From Spirochaetaceae bacterium (GTDB taxonomy: Bacteria > Spirochaetota > Spirochaetia > Treponematales > Breznakiellaceae), in the NCBI GenBank assembly GCA_031268255.1, contig JAIRXO010000023.1:1-6808 (forward strand): 6,808 nt of DNA. Direction: 5' to 3'. A program made the translations under genes and the position numbers. Below, one piece after another: positions 1-6,314 of this stretch. The first letter of the stretch is position 1; the number at the start of each line of letters is the position of its first letter. The notes below the pieces were generated by a model. It searched no databases. It was not told the DNA's origin and saw only the letters and a program-made list of their open reading frames with translations.

Positions 1-1
1 T

Positions 2-409
2 ATAGCCATTGCCATATCCTATATTCCCACCGTTGCCCGCACGGTCAGGGCCTCGGTGCTTACCGTAAAAGAACAGGAATTTGTTGAGGCCGCGAGGGCG
101 CTGGGGGCCGGGGACTTCCGTATCATCTTTAAGTACATTATTCCCAATTCCCTGGCGCCCCTCATCGTACAGGCCACCCTGGGCGTGGCGGGAGCCATAC
201 TTTCCATAGCGGGGCTTTCGTTCCTGGGACTGGGCATACAGCCGCCTACCCCCGAATGGGGTTCCATGCTTTCCGGCGCCCGTTCCTATATACGGGAAGG
301 CTGGCATATTACGGTGATTCCCGGACTGGGAATCATGCTTACGATACTCGCCCTCAATGTACTGGGTGACGGCCTCAGGGATGCCCTGGACCCCCGGCTT
401 AAAACCTAA
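2..409 (+). CDS. dppC: Peptide ABC transporter permease, DppC/OppC type (C-terminal part, 5' end outside window)
   Basis: Inner-membrane permease subunit of a peptide (dipeptide/oligopeptide, possibly nickel) ABC importer; 135 residues are visible, roughly the C-terminal half of a usual subunit of about 280-300. The reading frame is open to the left edge, so the true start lies upstream; the GTG at 56 is an internal Val codon. Visible are the EAA coupling motif (EAARALGAGDFRIIF, from nt 86, followed by a Pro-Asn), which docks on the ATPases, then two hydrophobic membrane segments (around nt 152-238 and 311-370). The motifs SFLGLGIQPP and the ending LGDGLRDALDPRLK are hallmarks of DppC/OppC. 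The stop (407-409) lies 10 nt before the dppD start, and the dppD ribosome binding site overlaps it. The partner DppB-type permease is expected just upstream, outside the window. The Dpp versus Opp name is by family resemblance only. Confidence 0.95.
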   Translation: MAIAISYIPTVARTVRASVLTVKEQEFVEAARALGAGDFRIIFKYIIPNSLAPLIVQATLGVAGAILSIAGLSFLGLGIQPPTPEWGSMLSGARSYIREGWHITVIPGLGIMLTILALNVLGDGLRDALDPRLKT

Positions 410-419
410 GGACGGCGAT

Positions 420-1469
420 ATGGAAGCCAAAGAATTACTCAGTGTAGAAGACCTGACCATACGATATGTTACCGACGACGGAATTGTGGAAGCCCTTAAC
501 GGCGTAAGTTTTTCCATACAGGAACAGCATACCCTTGGCCTTGTAGGGGAAACCGGCGCGGGACAAACCACCCTTGCCCGGGGTATCATGGGTCTCATTC
601 CCCATCCGCCTGGAGAAATCAAGGGTGGAAGAGTTGTATTTGAGGGCCGGAATCTGCTTGCCTTGAGCGAAAGCAAAATGAGAGACGTGCGGGGCAATCT
701 TATTTCCATGATTTTTCAGGACCCCATGACCAGCCTCAATCCGGTAATGACCGTAGGGGAACAGATTATGGAGGTCATCAGAACCCATAACAGGATGGGA
801 CCGGGGGAAACCCGGCAGGCCGCGGCGGAAATGCTTGAACTGGTGGGAATCTCCTCGGACCGGATTGACGAATACCCCCACCAGTTTTCAGGAGGCATGA
901 AGCAGCGGGTCATCATCGCCATAGCCCTGGCCTGTAATCCCAAACTCCTCATCGCCGATGAACCTACTACCGCCCTGGATGTTACCATACAGGCCCAGGT
1001 TCTTGAGATGATACAGGCGCTCAAGGCAAAACTGCGTACCTCCATGCTGCTCATTACCCACGACCTTGGGGTGGTAGCCCAGAACTGCGACCATGTGGCC
1101 ATCATGTATGCCGGGGAGATCGTGGAATACGGAAGTCTCAGGGATATTTTTAAGAATCCCCGGCACCCCTACACCATGGGGCTTTTGGGTTCCATACCAA
1201 GCCTGGCAAAGGATGTGAAGCGACTTAACCCCATCAAGGGCCTCATGCCTGACCCCACCAGGCTCCCCACGGGCTGCAAATTCCATACCCGCTGCGACTA
1301 TGCCGCCGAAGCCTGTAAGGCCGCCGTTCCTTCGCTGTGTGCCGCTGATTCCGGCAGCGCCGCGGCGGGCGGACATCTGGTCCGCTGCGTGTATTCGGAC
1401 AGGGGACTCCCCGGCATAGCCCGGCTTCCGGTCTCCGCGCAGCCCCCGGAAGCAATGCTTTCAACATAG
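420..1469 (+). CDS. dppD: Peptide ABC transporter ATP-binding protein, DppD type, with Walker A Lys replaced by Gln
   Basis: One of two cytoplasmic ATPases powering the peptide importer; 349 residues, within the family range. The ATG at 420 is chosen because AAGGA at 408-412 sits 7 nt upstream and the protein then begins where relatives do; an open extension to 357 only overlaps dppC. Visible in order: A-loop Tyr16, Walker A GETGAGQTT (residues 43-51), Q-loop Gln100 in MIFQDP, signature FSGGM (156-160), Walker B with Asp180-Glu181, D-loop ALD (185-187), H-loop His214. The C-terminal domain has the four-Cys pattern of this family (Cys286, 292, 299, 323), which binds a 4Fe-4S cluster in some characterised relatives, plus an extra Cys307 and a 26-residue tail. 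The oddity is Gln49 (codon CAA, 564-566) where the phosphate-binding Lys is expected; residues 34-37 (QEQH) also depart from the usual K-G-E. All other catalytic motifs are intact, so the gene is not a decayed pseudogene. Confidence 0.96.
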   Translation: MEAKELLSVEDLTIRYVTDDGIVEALNGVSFSIQEQHTLGLVGETGAGQTTLARGIMGLIPHPPGEIKGGRVVFEGRNLLALSESKMRDVRGNLISMIFQDPMTSLNPVMTVGEQIMEVIRTHNRMGPGETRQAAAEMLELVGISSDRIDEYPHQFSGGMKQRVIIAIALACNPKLLIADEPTTALDVTIQAQVLEMIQALKAKLRTSMLLITHDLGVVAQNCDHVAIMYAGEIVEYGSLRDIFKNPRHPYTMGLLGSIPSLAKDVKRLNPIKGLMPDPTRLPTGCKFHTRCDYAAEACKAAVPSLCAADSGSAAAGGHLVRCVYSDRGLPGIARLPVSAQPPEAMLST

Positions 1470-1489
1470 TTTTTAGGAGGCCCGGTATT

Positions 1490-2443
1490 ATGGAAACAGG
1501 CGAACTTCTCAGGGTAGAACATCTGAAAAAATATTTTAATACTCCCGCGGGACTGCTCCACGCGGTGGACGATGTGAGCTTTACGCTTAAGCGGGGAGAA
1601 ACCCTGGGCGTCGTGGGCGAATCGGGCTGCGGCAAGAGTACCCTGGGCAGGGTCATACTGCGCCTCCATGAACCCACCGATGGAAAGATTTTTTTTGAAG
1701 GGTACGATATACTCGGTTACGGCAAACAGGCGATGAAGCAGGCCCGGCGGGATATGCAGATCATTTTTCAGGACCCCTTTGCCTCCCTTAATCCCCGCAT
1801 GACAGTAAGCGAAACCATAAGCGAGGCACTTCTTATCCAGGGCTTCTATTCAGCCTGGGATAAAGAGGGCCTGAGAAAGCGTTCCCTGGAACTTATGGAA
1901 ATGGTGGGGCTCGCAGGGAGACTTATCAATACCTATCCCCATGAGCTTGACGGCGGAAGGCGCCAGCGCATAGGCATAGCCCGCGCCCTTGCCCTGAATC
2001 CCAAACTCATTATCTGTGACGAACCGGTAAGCGCCCTGGATGTTTCCATACAGGCCCAGATTCTTAACCTTATGCAGGACCTACAGGACGAACTGGGCTT
2101 TACCTATCTTTTTATCACCCATGACCTTTCGGTGGTTAAGCACCTGTCCGACGACATACTGGTCATGTACCTGGGCCAGATGGTGGAAAAGGCCCCTGCC
2201 GGGCGGCTCTTTGAAAATCCCCTTCACCCCTATACCCAGGCGCTGCTTTCGGCCATTCCCGTTCCTGACCCGGACTTTAACCTTGCCCGTACCATCCTTA
2301 AAGGTGAACTAACTTCCCCCATAGAACCGGTTCCGGGCTGCCGTTTTGCCAAACGCTGCCCCCGTGTCCATGAGGGCTGTACGGGCAGGGACATAGAATT
2401 TACCGAAAGGGAAGCGGGGCATTTTGCGGCCTGCACCCTTTGA
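1490..2443 (+). CDS. dppF: Peptide ABC transporter ATP-binding protein, DppF type, with LDGGR signature
   Basis: Second cytoplasmic ATPase of the importer, expected to form a heterodimer with the DppD-type protein; 317 residues, normal for the family. The ATG at 1490 follows a strong AGGAGG (1475-1480) by 9 nt. Visible: A-loop Tyr15, intact Walker A GESGCGKST (43-51, Lys49), Q-loop Gln94 in IIFQDP, signature LDGGR (153-157) followed by RQR, Walker B with Asp177-Glu178, D-loop ALD (182-184), H-loop His210. The C-terminal four-Cys pattern (Cys284, 290, 297, 315) fits the 4Fe-4S site described for some relatives. The signature deviates from LSGGQ at two positions, and both need two base changes from common codons, so a sequencing error is unlikely. 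From memory, LDGGR recurs in a subset of DppF-type proteins, so it may be a subfamily trait. The gene starts 20 nt after dppD ends and is surely in the same operon. Confidence 0.96.
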   Translation: METGELLRVEHLKKYFNTPAGLLHAVDDVSFTLKRGETLGVVGESGCGKSTLGRVILRLHEPTDGKIFFEGYDILGYGKQAMKQARRDMQIIFQDPFASLNPRMTVSETISEALLIQGFYSAWDKEGLRKRSLELMEMVGLAGRLINTYPHELDGGRRQRIGIARALALNPKLIICDEPVSALDVSIQAQILNLMQDLQDELGFTYLFITHDLSVVKHLSDDILVMYLGQMVEKAPAGRLFENPLHPYTQALLSAIPVPDPDFNLARTILKGELTSPIEPVPGCRFAKRCPRVHEGCTGRDIEFTEREAGHFAACTL

Positions 2444-2460
2444 CAGCATACCCGGACCTG

Positions 2461-2489
2461 ATCTGCGGCAGATACCACAGCCTTGTGGT
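2461..2489. promoter_or_regulatory. Two adjacent short dyads ahead of the binding-protein gene
   Basis: The 72-nt gap between dppF and the binding-protein gene holds two abutting perfect inverted repeats. The first is ATCTGC-G-GCAGAT (2461-2473), which could be an operator-like DNA site or a small hairpin. The second is ACCACA-GCCT-TGTGGT (2474-2489), a 6-bp stem with a 4-nt loop. A run of six T follows at 2497-2502, 7 nt after the second stem, then the ribosome binding site GGAGGA at 2505-2510. The arrangement resembles a weak terminator or an RNA processing/stability element that would set binding-protein expression apart from the ATPase genes. Both dyads are short, so chance is possible. 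Confidence 0.35.
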
Positions 2490-2515
2490 TGTAATATTTT
2501 TTATGGAGGAAAATA

Positions 2516-4036
2516 ATGAAACGAAGTATCCTGTGGTTTACGGTACTGCTGTTCCTGGCGTTTACCGGCTGCGGTAAATCTTCTGGAACAGGAAGCGGCA
2601 GCTACAAAGACACGATTACCTGGGGCCAGGGGGCGGATGTAACATCCTTTGATCCCCATGTGGGGCGGCAGACCCCGGCGGTAACGGTAACCAATCACAT
2701 CTTTGACACCCTGGTCCAATTTGGCGGCGACGGTACTGAAATCACGCCCCAGATAGCCGAATCCTGGGAACAGATCTCCCCCACTTCTTACCGCTTCCAC
2801 ATACGGAAAGGCATCAAATTCCACGATGGGACGGACCTGAGCGCCGAGGATGTAAAGTACTCCCTTGACCGGGCGGTGGCAAGTTCCATGATTTCCTATC
2901 TGATGGATTTTATCTCAGAGACCATCATTGAGGATCCCTATACGGTGGTGGTCAACACCCACGCACCCTACGCGCCCGCGCTGAGGAACCTGGCCGTGCC
3001 CTTTGCCGCCATACTTCCCAAGGCGTATACGGAATCCAGTCCTGACATTCAGGCACGGCATCCGGTAGGCTCAGGCCCCTATAAGTTTGTCTCCTGGACC
3101 CAGAGCGATTCGGCGCGCCTTGAAGCCTTTGAGGATTACTATGACGGCGTCCCCAAAACCAAATACCTGACCATGAAGGTTATACCCGAAGCCTCACAGA
3201 GGACCATAGCCCTCCAAACCGGGGAAATCGACATTGCCTATGATCTTCCCACCAACGATCATAAAGTCGTTACCGGCGACAGTAATCTTACCCTTTACTT
3301 TGCCCCGCCTCTGAGCCTTTCCTATATATCAATGAACATGAGAAAGCCGCCCTTTGAAAACAAACTGGTACGCCAGGCAATAAGTCACGCCATAGACAGG
3401 CAGTTGATCATTGATACCATAATAAACGGCGCGGGCGAACCCGCCGACGCCATTATCGCCCCTGGCGTATACGCCTACCACAGCGCCGGAGTGGACAGCT
3501 ATGACCCGGACCTCTCACGGCAGCTCCTTGCCCAGGCCGGATTCCCCAACGGATTCACTACCAGCCTCTGGGTAAACAACAGCCAGGAAAGGGTTGAGGC
3601 GGGCACCGCCATCATTGATATGCTCAGACAAGTAGGAATCACCGTAAAACTTGAAGTAATGGAAACCGGGGCCTTCTGGGACAAGACCGATAACGGTGAA
3701 CATGAGATGGCCTATTTCGGCTGGATCACCTCAAACCTCGACGCTGACTATACATATTATTCTCTGGTACATTCCAGCAAGCAGGGACCCGGCGGCAACA
3801 CATCCTATATTGTCAACCCCCAGGCTGACGCCCTGATTGAACAGGGCCGGAACAATACCGATCCCGCTGTCCGGGAGCAGGCGTACAAGGACCTTGCCAT
3901 ACTGCTTGCGGACCTTACCGGTTATATCTCTCTTATGTATACCCCGATCAACGCCGGAGGCAATAAGAAAGTTGAAAGTTTTGTCCCCGACACTATCGGG
4001 TATCACCGGCTCGAAAACGTCCAGGTCAGGCAGTAA
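2516..4036 (+). CDS. Extracellular solute-binding lipoprotein, family 5 (peptide-binding, DppA/OppA type)
   Basis: Membrane-anchored binding protein that would deliver peptides to the importer encoded just upstream; 506 residues, typical for family 5. The ATG at 2516 lies 5 nt after GGAGGA (2505-2510). The N-terminus is a lipoprotein signal: Lys2-Arg3, a hydrophobic stretch (residues 5-17) and Cys19 in LAFTGC, followed by a flexible Gly/Ser linker (20-29). Phe at -3 is tolerated in relaxed spirochaete-style lipoboxes. The family 5 hallmark region is clear: PQIAESWE (78-85), then YRFHIRKGIKFHDG (92-105) and LSAEDVKYSLDRA (108-120). Later GPYKFVSW and FENKLVRQAISHAIDR match the conserved second lobe, and the C-terminal region (YSLVHSS, then NPQADALIEQGR) is also standard. 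Ligand class cannot be read from sequence; peptides are the best guess from the neighbouring genes and the M42 peptidase, but nickel or sugar ligands occur in this family. Confidence 0.95.
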   Translation: MKRSILWFTVLLFLAFTGCGKSSGTGSGSYKDTITWGQGADVTSFDPHVGRQTPAVTVTNHIFDTLVQFGGDGTEITPQIAESWEQISPTSYRFHIRKGIKFHDGTDLSAEDVKYSLDRAVASSMISYLMDFISETIIEDPYTVVVNTHAPYAPALRNLAVPFAAILPKAYTESSPDIQARHPVGSGPYKFVSWTQSDSARLEAFEDYYDGVPKTKYLTMKVIPEASQRTIALQTGEIDIAYDLPTNDHKVVTGDSNLTLYFAPPLSLSYISMNMRKPPFENKLVRQAISHAIDRQLIIDTIINGAGEPADAIIAPGVYAYHSAGVDSYDPDLSRQLLAQAGFPNGFTTSLWVNNSQERVEAGTAIIDMLRQVGITVKLEVMETGAFWDKTDNGEHEMAYFGWITSNLDADYTYYSLVHSSKQGPGGNTSYIVNPQADALIEQGRNNTDPAVREQAYKDLAILLADLTGYISLMYTPINAGGNKKVESFVPDTIGYHRLENVQVRQ

Positions 4037-4058
4037 GCCTTTTCGTTTCCTGCCATGC

Positions 4059-4112
4059 CGGGGCTTTTACACGACGCCGGAAACACGGCATCTTGTTCGT
4101 GTAAGGGCCCCG
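4059..4112. promoter_or_regulatory. Long stem-loop between binding-protein and aminopeptidase genes
   Basis: Arms at 4059-4074 (CGGGGCTTTTACACGA) and 4097-4112 (TCGTGTAAGGGCCCCG) pair over 16 positions: 14 Watson-Crick pairs and two adjacent G-U pairs (4065/4106, 4066/4105). The 22-nt loop contains a further small stem, GCCG (4076-4079) with CGGC (4086-4089). The sequence after the stem is ATAAATTTG, not a clean T run, so it is not a textbook intrinsic terminator on either strand. The stem ends 9 nt before the AAAGGG ribosome binding site (4122-4127) of the peptidase gene. Likely roles are 3'-end protection of the transporter mRNA, partial termination, or tuning of peptidase translation. Confidence 0.6.
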
Positions 4113-4136
4113 ATAAATTTGAAAGGGTAAACTCTG

Positions 4137-5210
4137 ATGGATAAACAGAAAACAGTTGCCATGATAGGAGATCTCTCCGGCGCTCCGGGGGTTTCCGGTT
4201 TTGAGGACGAAGCGGTAAAACTCATACGGCATTACGGCGGAGACCTGGGCAGCATTGCCGAAGACGCCATGCGCAACCTTTACATCAAACGCCCCGGCGG
4301 AGAAGGCTGCCCGGTGCTTATGCTTGACGCCCACAGCGACGAAGTCGGTTTTATGGTCAAGGCCATAAGGCCCAACGGAACCCTTGAATTTATTCCCCTT
4401 GGCGGCTGGGTTCCCGCCAATGTCAGCGCCCACAGGGTTCTGATACGGAACGCCCTGGGCCTGTGGATTCCCGGCGTCATTGCCAGTAAGCCTCCCCATT
4501 ATTTAAGCGAAGCGGAAAAAAAAGCCCCGCCTGATCTTGCGGCTATGGTCATTGATGTCGGCGCCGTAAGCGATAGAGAAGTACAGGAAGAGTACAAAAT
4601 CCCTCTCGCGGCGCCGGTGGTTCCCGATGTTCGTTTTGAGTACAACGAAAAACAGGACACCATGATGGGCAAGGCTTTTGACAACCGCCTGGGCTGCGCG
4701 GCGCTTATCGCAACCCTTGACGCCCTGAAAGACAAATCCCCCGGCGTGAGCATCACCGGGGCCTTTGCCGCCCAGGAAGAAGTGGGACTCAGAGGCGCCG
4801 AAGTTACCGCCCAGGCCGTGCGGCCTGATATTGCCATTTCCTTTGAGGGCTGCCCGGCTGACGATACGGTGGTAGACTCCTACGCGGTACAGACGGCCCT
4901 TAAAAAGGGACCCATGCTGCGGCATATCGACATGAAGATGATCACCAATCCCCGTTTTCAGGCTCTGGCCCTGTCCACCGCCCGGGAAAAAAATATCCCC
5001 GTTCAGGAGGCGGTGCGTTCAGGCGGTTCAACCAACGGCGGGATTATTCATCTAACCGGAAAGGCCGTGCCGGTGATTGTCATAGGCATTCCGGTGCGGT
5101 ATGCCCATACCCACTACGGCATCTCAGCTTACGCCGATTTTGAAAACGCCGTCAAACTGGCCTGCGAAGTGATACAAAAACTCGACGAAAAAACCATAAG
5201 AAGTTTTTAG
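4137..5210 (+). CDS. M42 family metallo-aminopeptidase (glutamyl aminopeptidase / TET / FrvX-like)
   Basis: Cytoplasmic di-metal (usually Zn or Co) aminopeptidase, 357 residues, the usual M42 length. Such enzymes often assemble as tetrahedral dodecamers and remove N-terminal residues from short peptides. The M42 ligand set is in order: His66 in DAHSDEVGFMV, bridging Asp182 in GKAFDNRLG, catalytic Glu214 and metal ligand Glu215 in QEEVGLRGAE, Glu237 in FEGCPADD (Asp in archaeal TET enzymes, Glu in many bacterial members), and His324 in RYAHTHYG. The motif SGGSTNGGIIHL (295-306) stands where GGTDAGAIHL is common. There is no signal peptide. The start ATG at 4137 has AAAGGG 9 nt upstream. Its place directly after a peptide importer suggests it digests imported peptides. 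Some M42 proteins are annotated as endoglucanases or FrvX; the residues seen here argue for peptidase. Substrate preference is not determinable. Confidence 0.93.
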   Translation: MDKQKTVAMIGDLSGAPGVSGFEDEAVKLIRHYGGDLGSIAEDAMRNLYIKRPGGEGCPVLMLDAHSDEVGFMVKAIRPNGTLEFIPLGGWVPANVSAHRVLIRNALGLWIPGVIASKPPHYLSEAEKKAPPDLAAMVIDVGAVSDREVQEEYKIPLAAPVVPDVRFEYNEKQDTMMGKAFDNRLGCAALIATLDALKDKSPGVSITGAFAAQEEVGLRGAEVTAQAVRPDIAISFEGCPADDTVVDSYAVQTALKKGPMLRHIDMKMITNPRFQALALSTAREKNIPVQEAVRSGGSTNGGIIHLTGKAVPVIVIGIPVRYAHTHYGISAYADFENAVKLACEVIQKLDEKTIRSF

Positions 5211-5211
5211 C

Positions 5212-6309
5212 ATGCTGAAAATCGGCGGCATGTTCTGCCTTGAAAAAAACCCTCCCCCATCCGGGGCAGCATCTTCCCCGGAAGGGCGTACCCTGACGGA
5301 CAAGCCGGAAGGCGGGGACCGGCGTTTTTGCATGTCCGGCCGCTGCGCCATCTATTACTGCCTTTTGGACCTCATGCCGGGGGATACGAAACGTACCGCC
5401 TATCTCCCCGCCTATACCTGCGAAACTGTCGTCGCCCCCTATAAAAAAGCCGGATACAGACTTTTGTTTTACGATGTTTCGCCGGAGAATCTGATTCCCC
5501 GCTTTGACCAAAAAGTCATACCGGATATTTCCGTCCTGGGCCTCTGCGGATATTATGGATTTTCCTTTTATGACCGGGATTTTGTGGCCCGCTGCGTCAA
5601 ATCCGGCGTAACTGTCATACAGGATATTACCCACAGCGTTTTTTCCGCCGGCGGCATCGAAACCATGGCGGATTACAATGCCGGAAGTTTCAGAAAATGG
5701 ATGGGTATAGCCTCAGGGGGCATAGCGGTAAAAAGGAAGGGCAAATTTGGCCTTCCCCTGCTGCCCGCCGAGGAAGAACACCTGCGGGGAAGGCTGGCCT
5801 GTTTTGCCGAACGGGAACGGGTTGTAAACCGGAGCGGCGGCGCCTCAGAAGAACGGGTAGAAACCCTTTTCTGGGAAACAGAGATGAGGCTCAGAAGCAT
5901 GTTTGACGCCTATGCAAGCGACAGCCCTTCGGAAGAAATCATCGGGAATTTTCCCTATGAGGATATAATAAGAAAGAGAAGGAATAATTACGCCGCCATA
6001 CTTGCCGCGAGCCCCTTCAGCGCGGGGGTAAAACCAGTATTCCCTGTTCTTGACGAAGGAGTCTGTCCCAGTCACATGAGTCTGTATTCTCCTGACCGGG
6101 ACGCGGCCCAGGAATTCCTTGCCAGGAGGGGCATAGGGTCAACCTTCTACTGGCCCTTCCATGGCGAAGCCGGCCTGGATGATTTTCCGGGAACCCGCTA
6201 CATCTGCGATCACATTTACTCAGTACCGATAGACCAGCGTTATACGAATCGAGATATGGACCTGATATGCAAAGCCCTCCGGGAACTGGGAGAGGTCCAA
6301 GGAGCCTAA
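5212..6309 (+). CDS. DegT/DnrJ/EryC1/StrS-like PLP-dependent aminotransferase homologue, role unknown
   Basis: A 365-residue fold-type I PLP enzyme of the DegT type, a family that mostly transfers amino groups to keto-sugars. Motifs seen: N-terminal IGGMFCLE (4-11); MSGRCAIYYCL (41-51), matching the NSGRNA-type phosphate-binding turn; YLPAYTCETVVAPYKKAGY (64-82); Asp138 in VIQDITHS, expected to contact the PLP ring nitrogen; Lys162 in GSFRKWMGIASGG, the likely Schiff-base lysine; and VPIDQRYTNRDM near the end, the typical C-terminal signature. The catalytic pair is therefore present. The ATG at 5212 is chosen because IGGxFxLE is at the start of relatives; it has only a weak AAGAAG upstream and lies one base after the peptidase stop, so translation is probably coupled. 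Residues 12-40 form a Pro/Gly/Ser-rich, possibly variable stretch. The protein is cysteine-rich (about 11 Cys). No sugar-nucleotide or cell-surface genes are adjacent in the window, so the substrate is unknown. Confidence 0.8.
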   Translation: MLKIGGMFCLEKNPPPSGAASSPEGRTLTDKPEGGDRRFCMSGRCAIYYCLLDLMPGDTKRTAYLPAYTCETVVAPYKKAGYRLLFYDVSPENLIPRFDQKVIPDISVLGLCGYYGFSFYDRDFVARCVKSGVTVIQDITHSVFSAGGIETMADYNAGSFRKWMGIASGGIAVKRKGKFGLPLLPAEEEHLRGRLACFAERERVVNRSGGASEERVETLFWETEMRLRSMFDAYASDSPSEEIIGNFPYEDIIRKRRNNYAAILAASPFSAGVKPVFPVLDEGVCPSHMSLYSPDRDAAQEFLARRGIGSTFYWPFHGEAGLDDFPGTRYICDHIYSVPIDQRYTNRDMDLICKALRELGEVQGA

Positions 6310-6314
6310 TCCCT

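Noticed and set aside
357..419. Upstream in-frame extension of the dppD-type gene
   Set aside because: It overlaps the dppC end, has no family similarity, and the ATG at 420 has a well-placed AAGGA.
435..1677. Several long open frames on the minus strand opposite the two ATPase genes
   Set aside because: They are complementary shadows of clearly homologous plus-strand genes and show no recognisable motifs.
2440..2445. Perfect TTGACA (-35-like) hexamer overlapping the dppF stop codon
   Set aside because: No convincing -10 hexamer occurs 15-19 bp downstream; TAATAT at 2492-2497 is much too far.
4094..4119. Possible promoter for the peptidase gene (TTGTTC with AT-rich GATAAATTT)
   Set aside because: Spacing of 12-14 bp is too short and the -35-like part lies inside the stem-loop arm.
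3837..4130. Plus-strand open frame overlapping the binding-protein end and the following gap
   Set aside because: Out of frame with the binding protein for most of its length and low in recognisable features; it is a shadow frame.
4026..4499. 157-residue minus-strand open frame opposite the peptidase start
   Set aside because: It lies across the M42 gene and the stem-loop gap; no known motif or plausible ribosome binding site.
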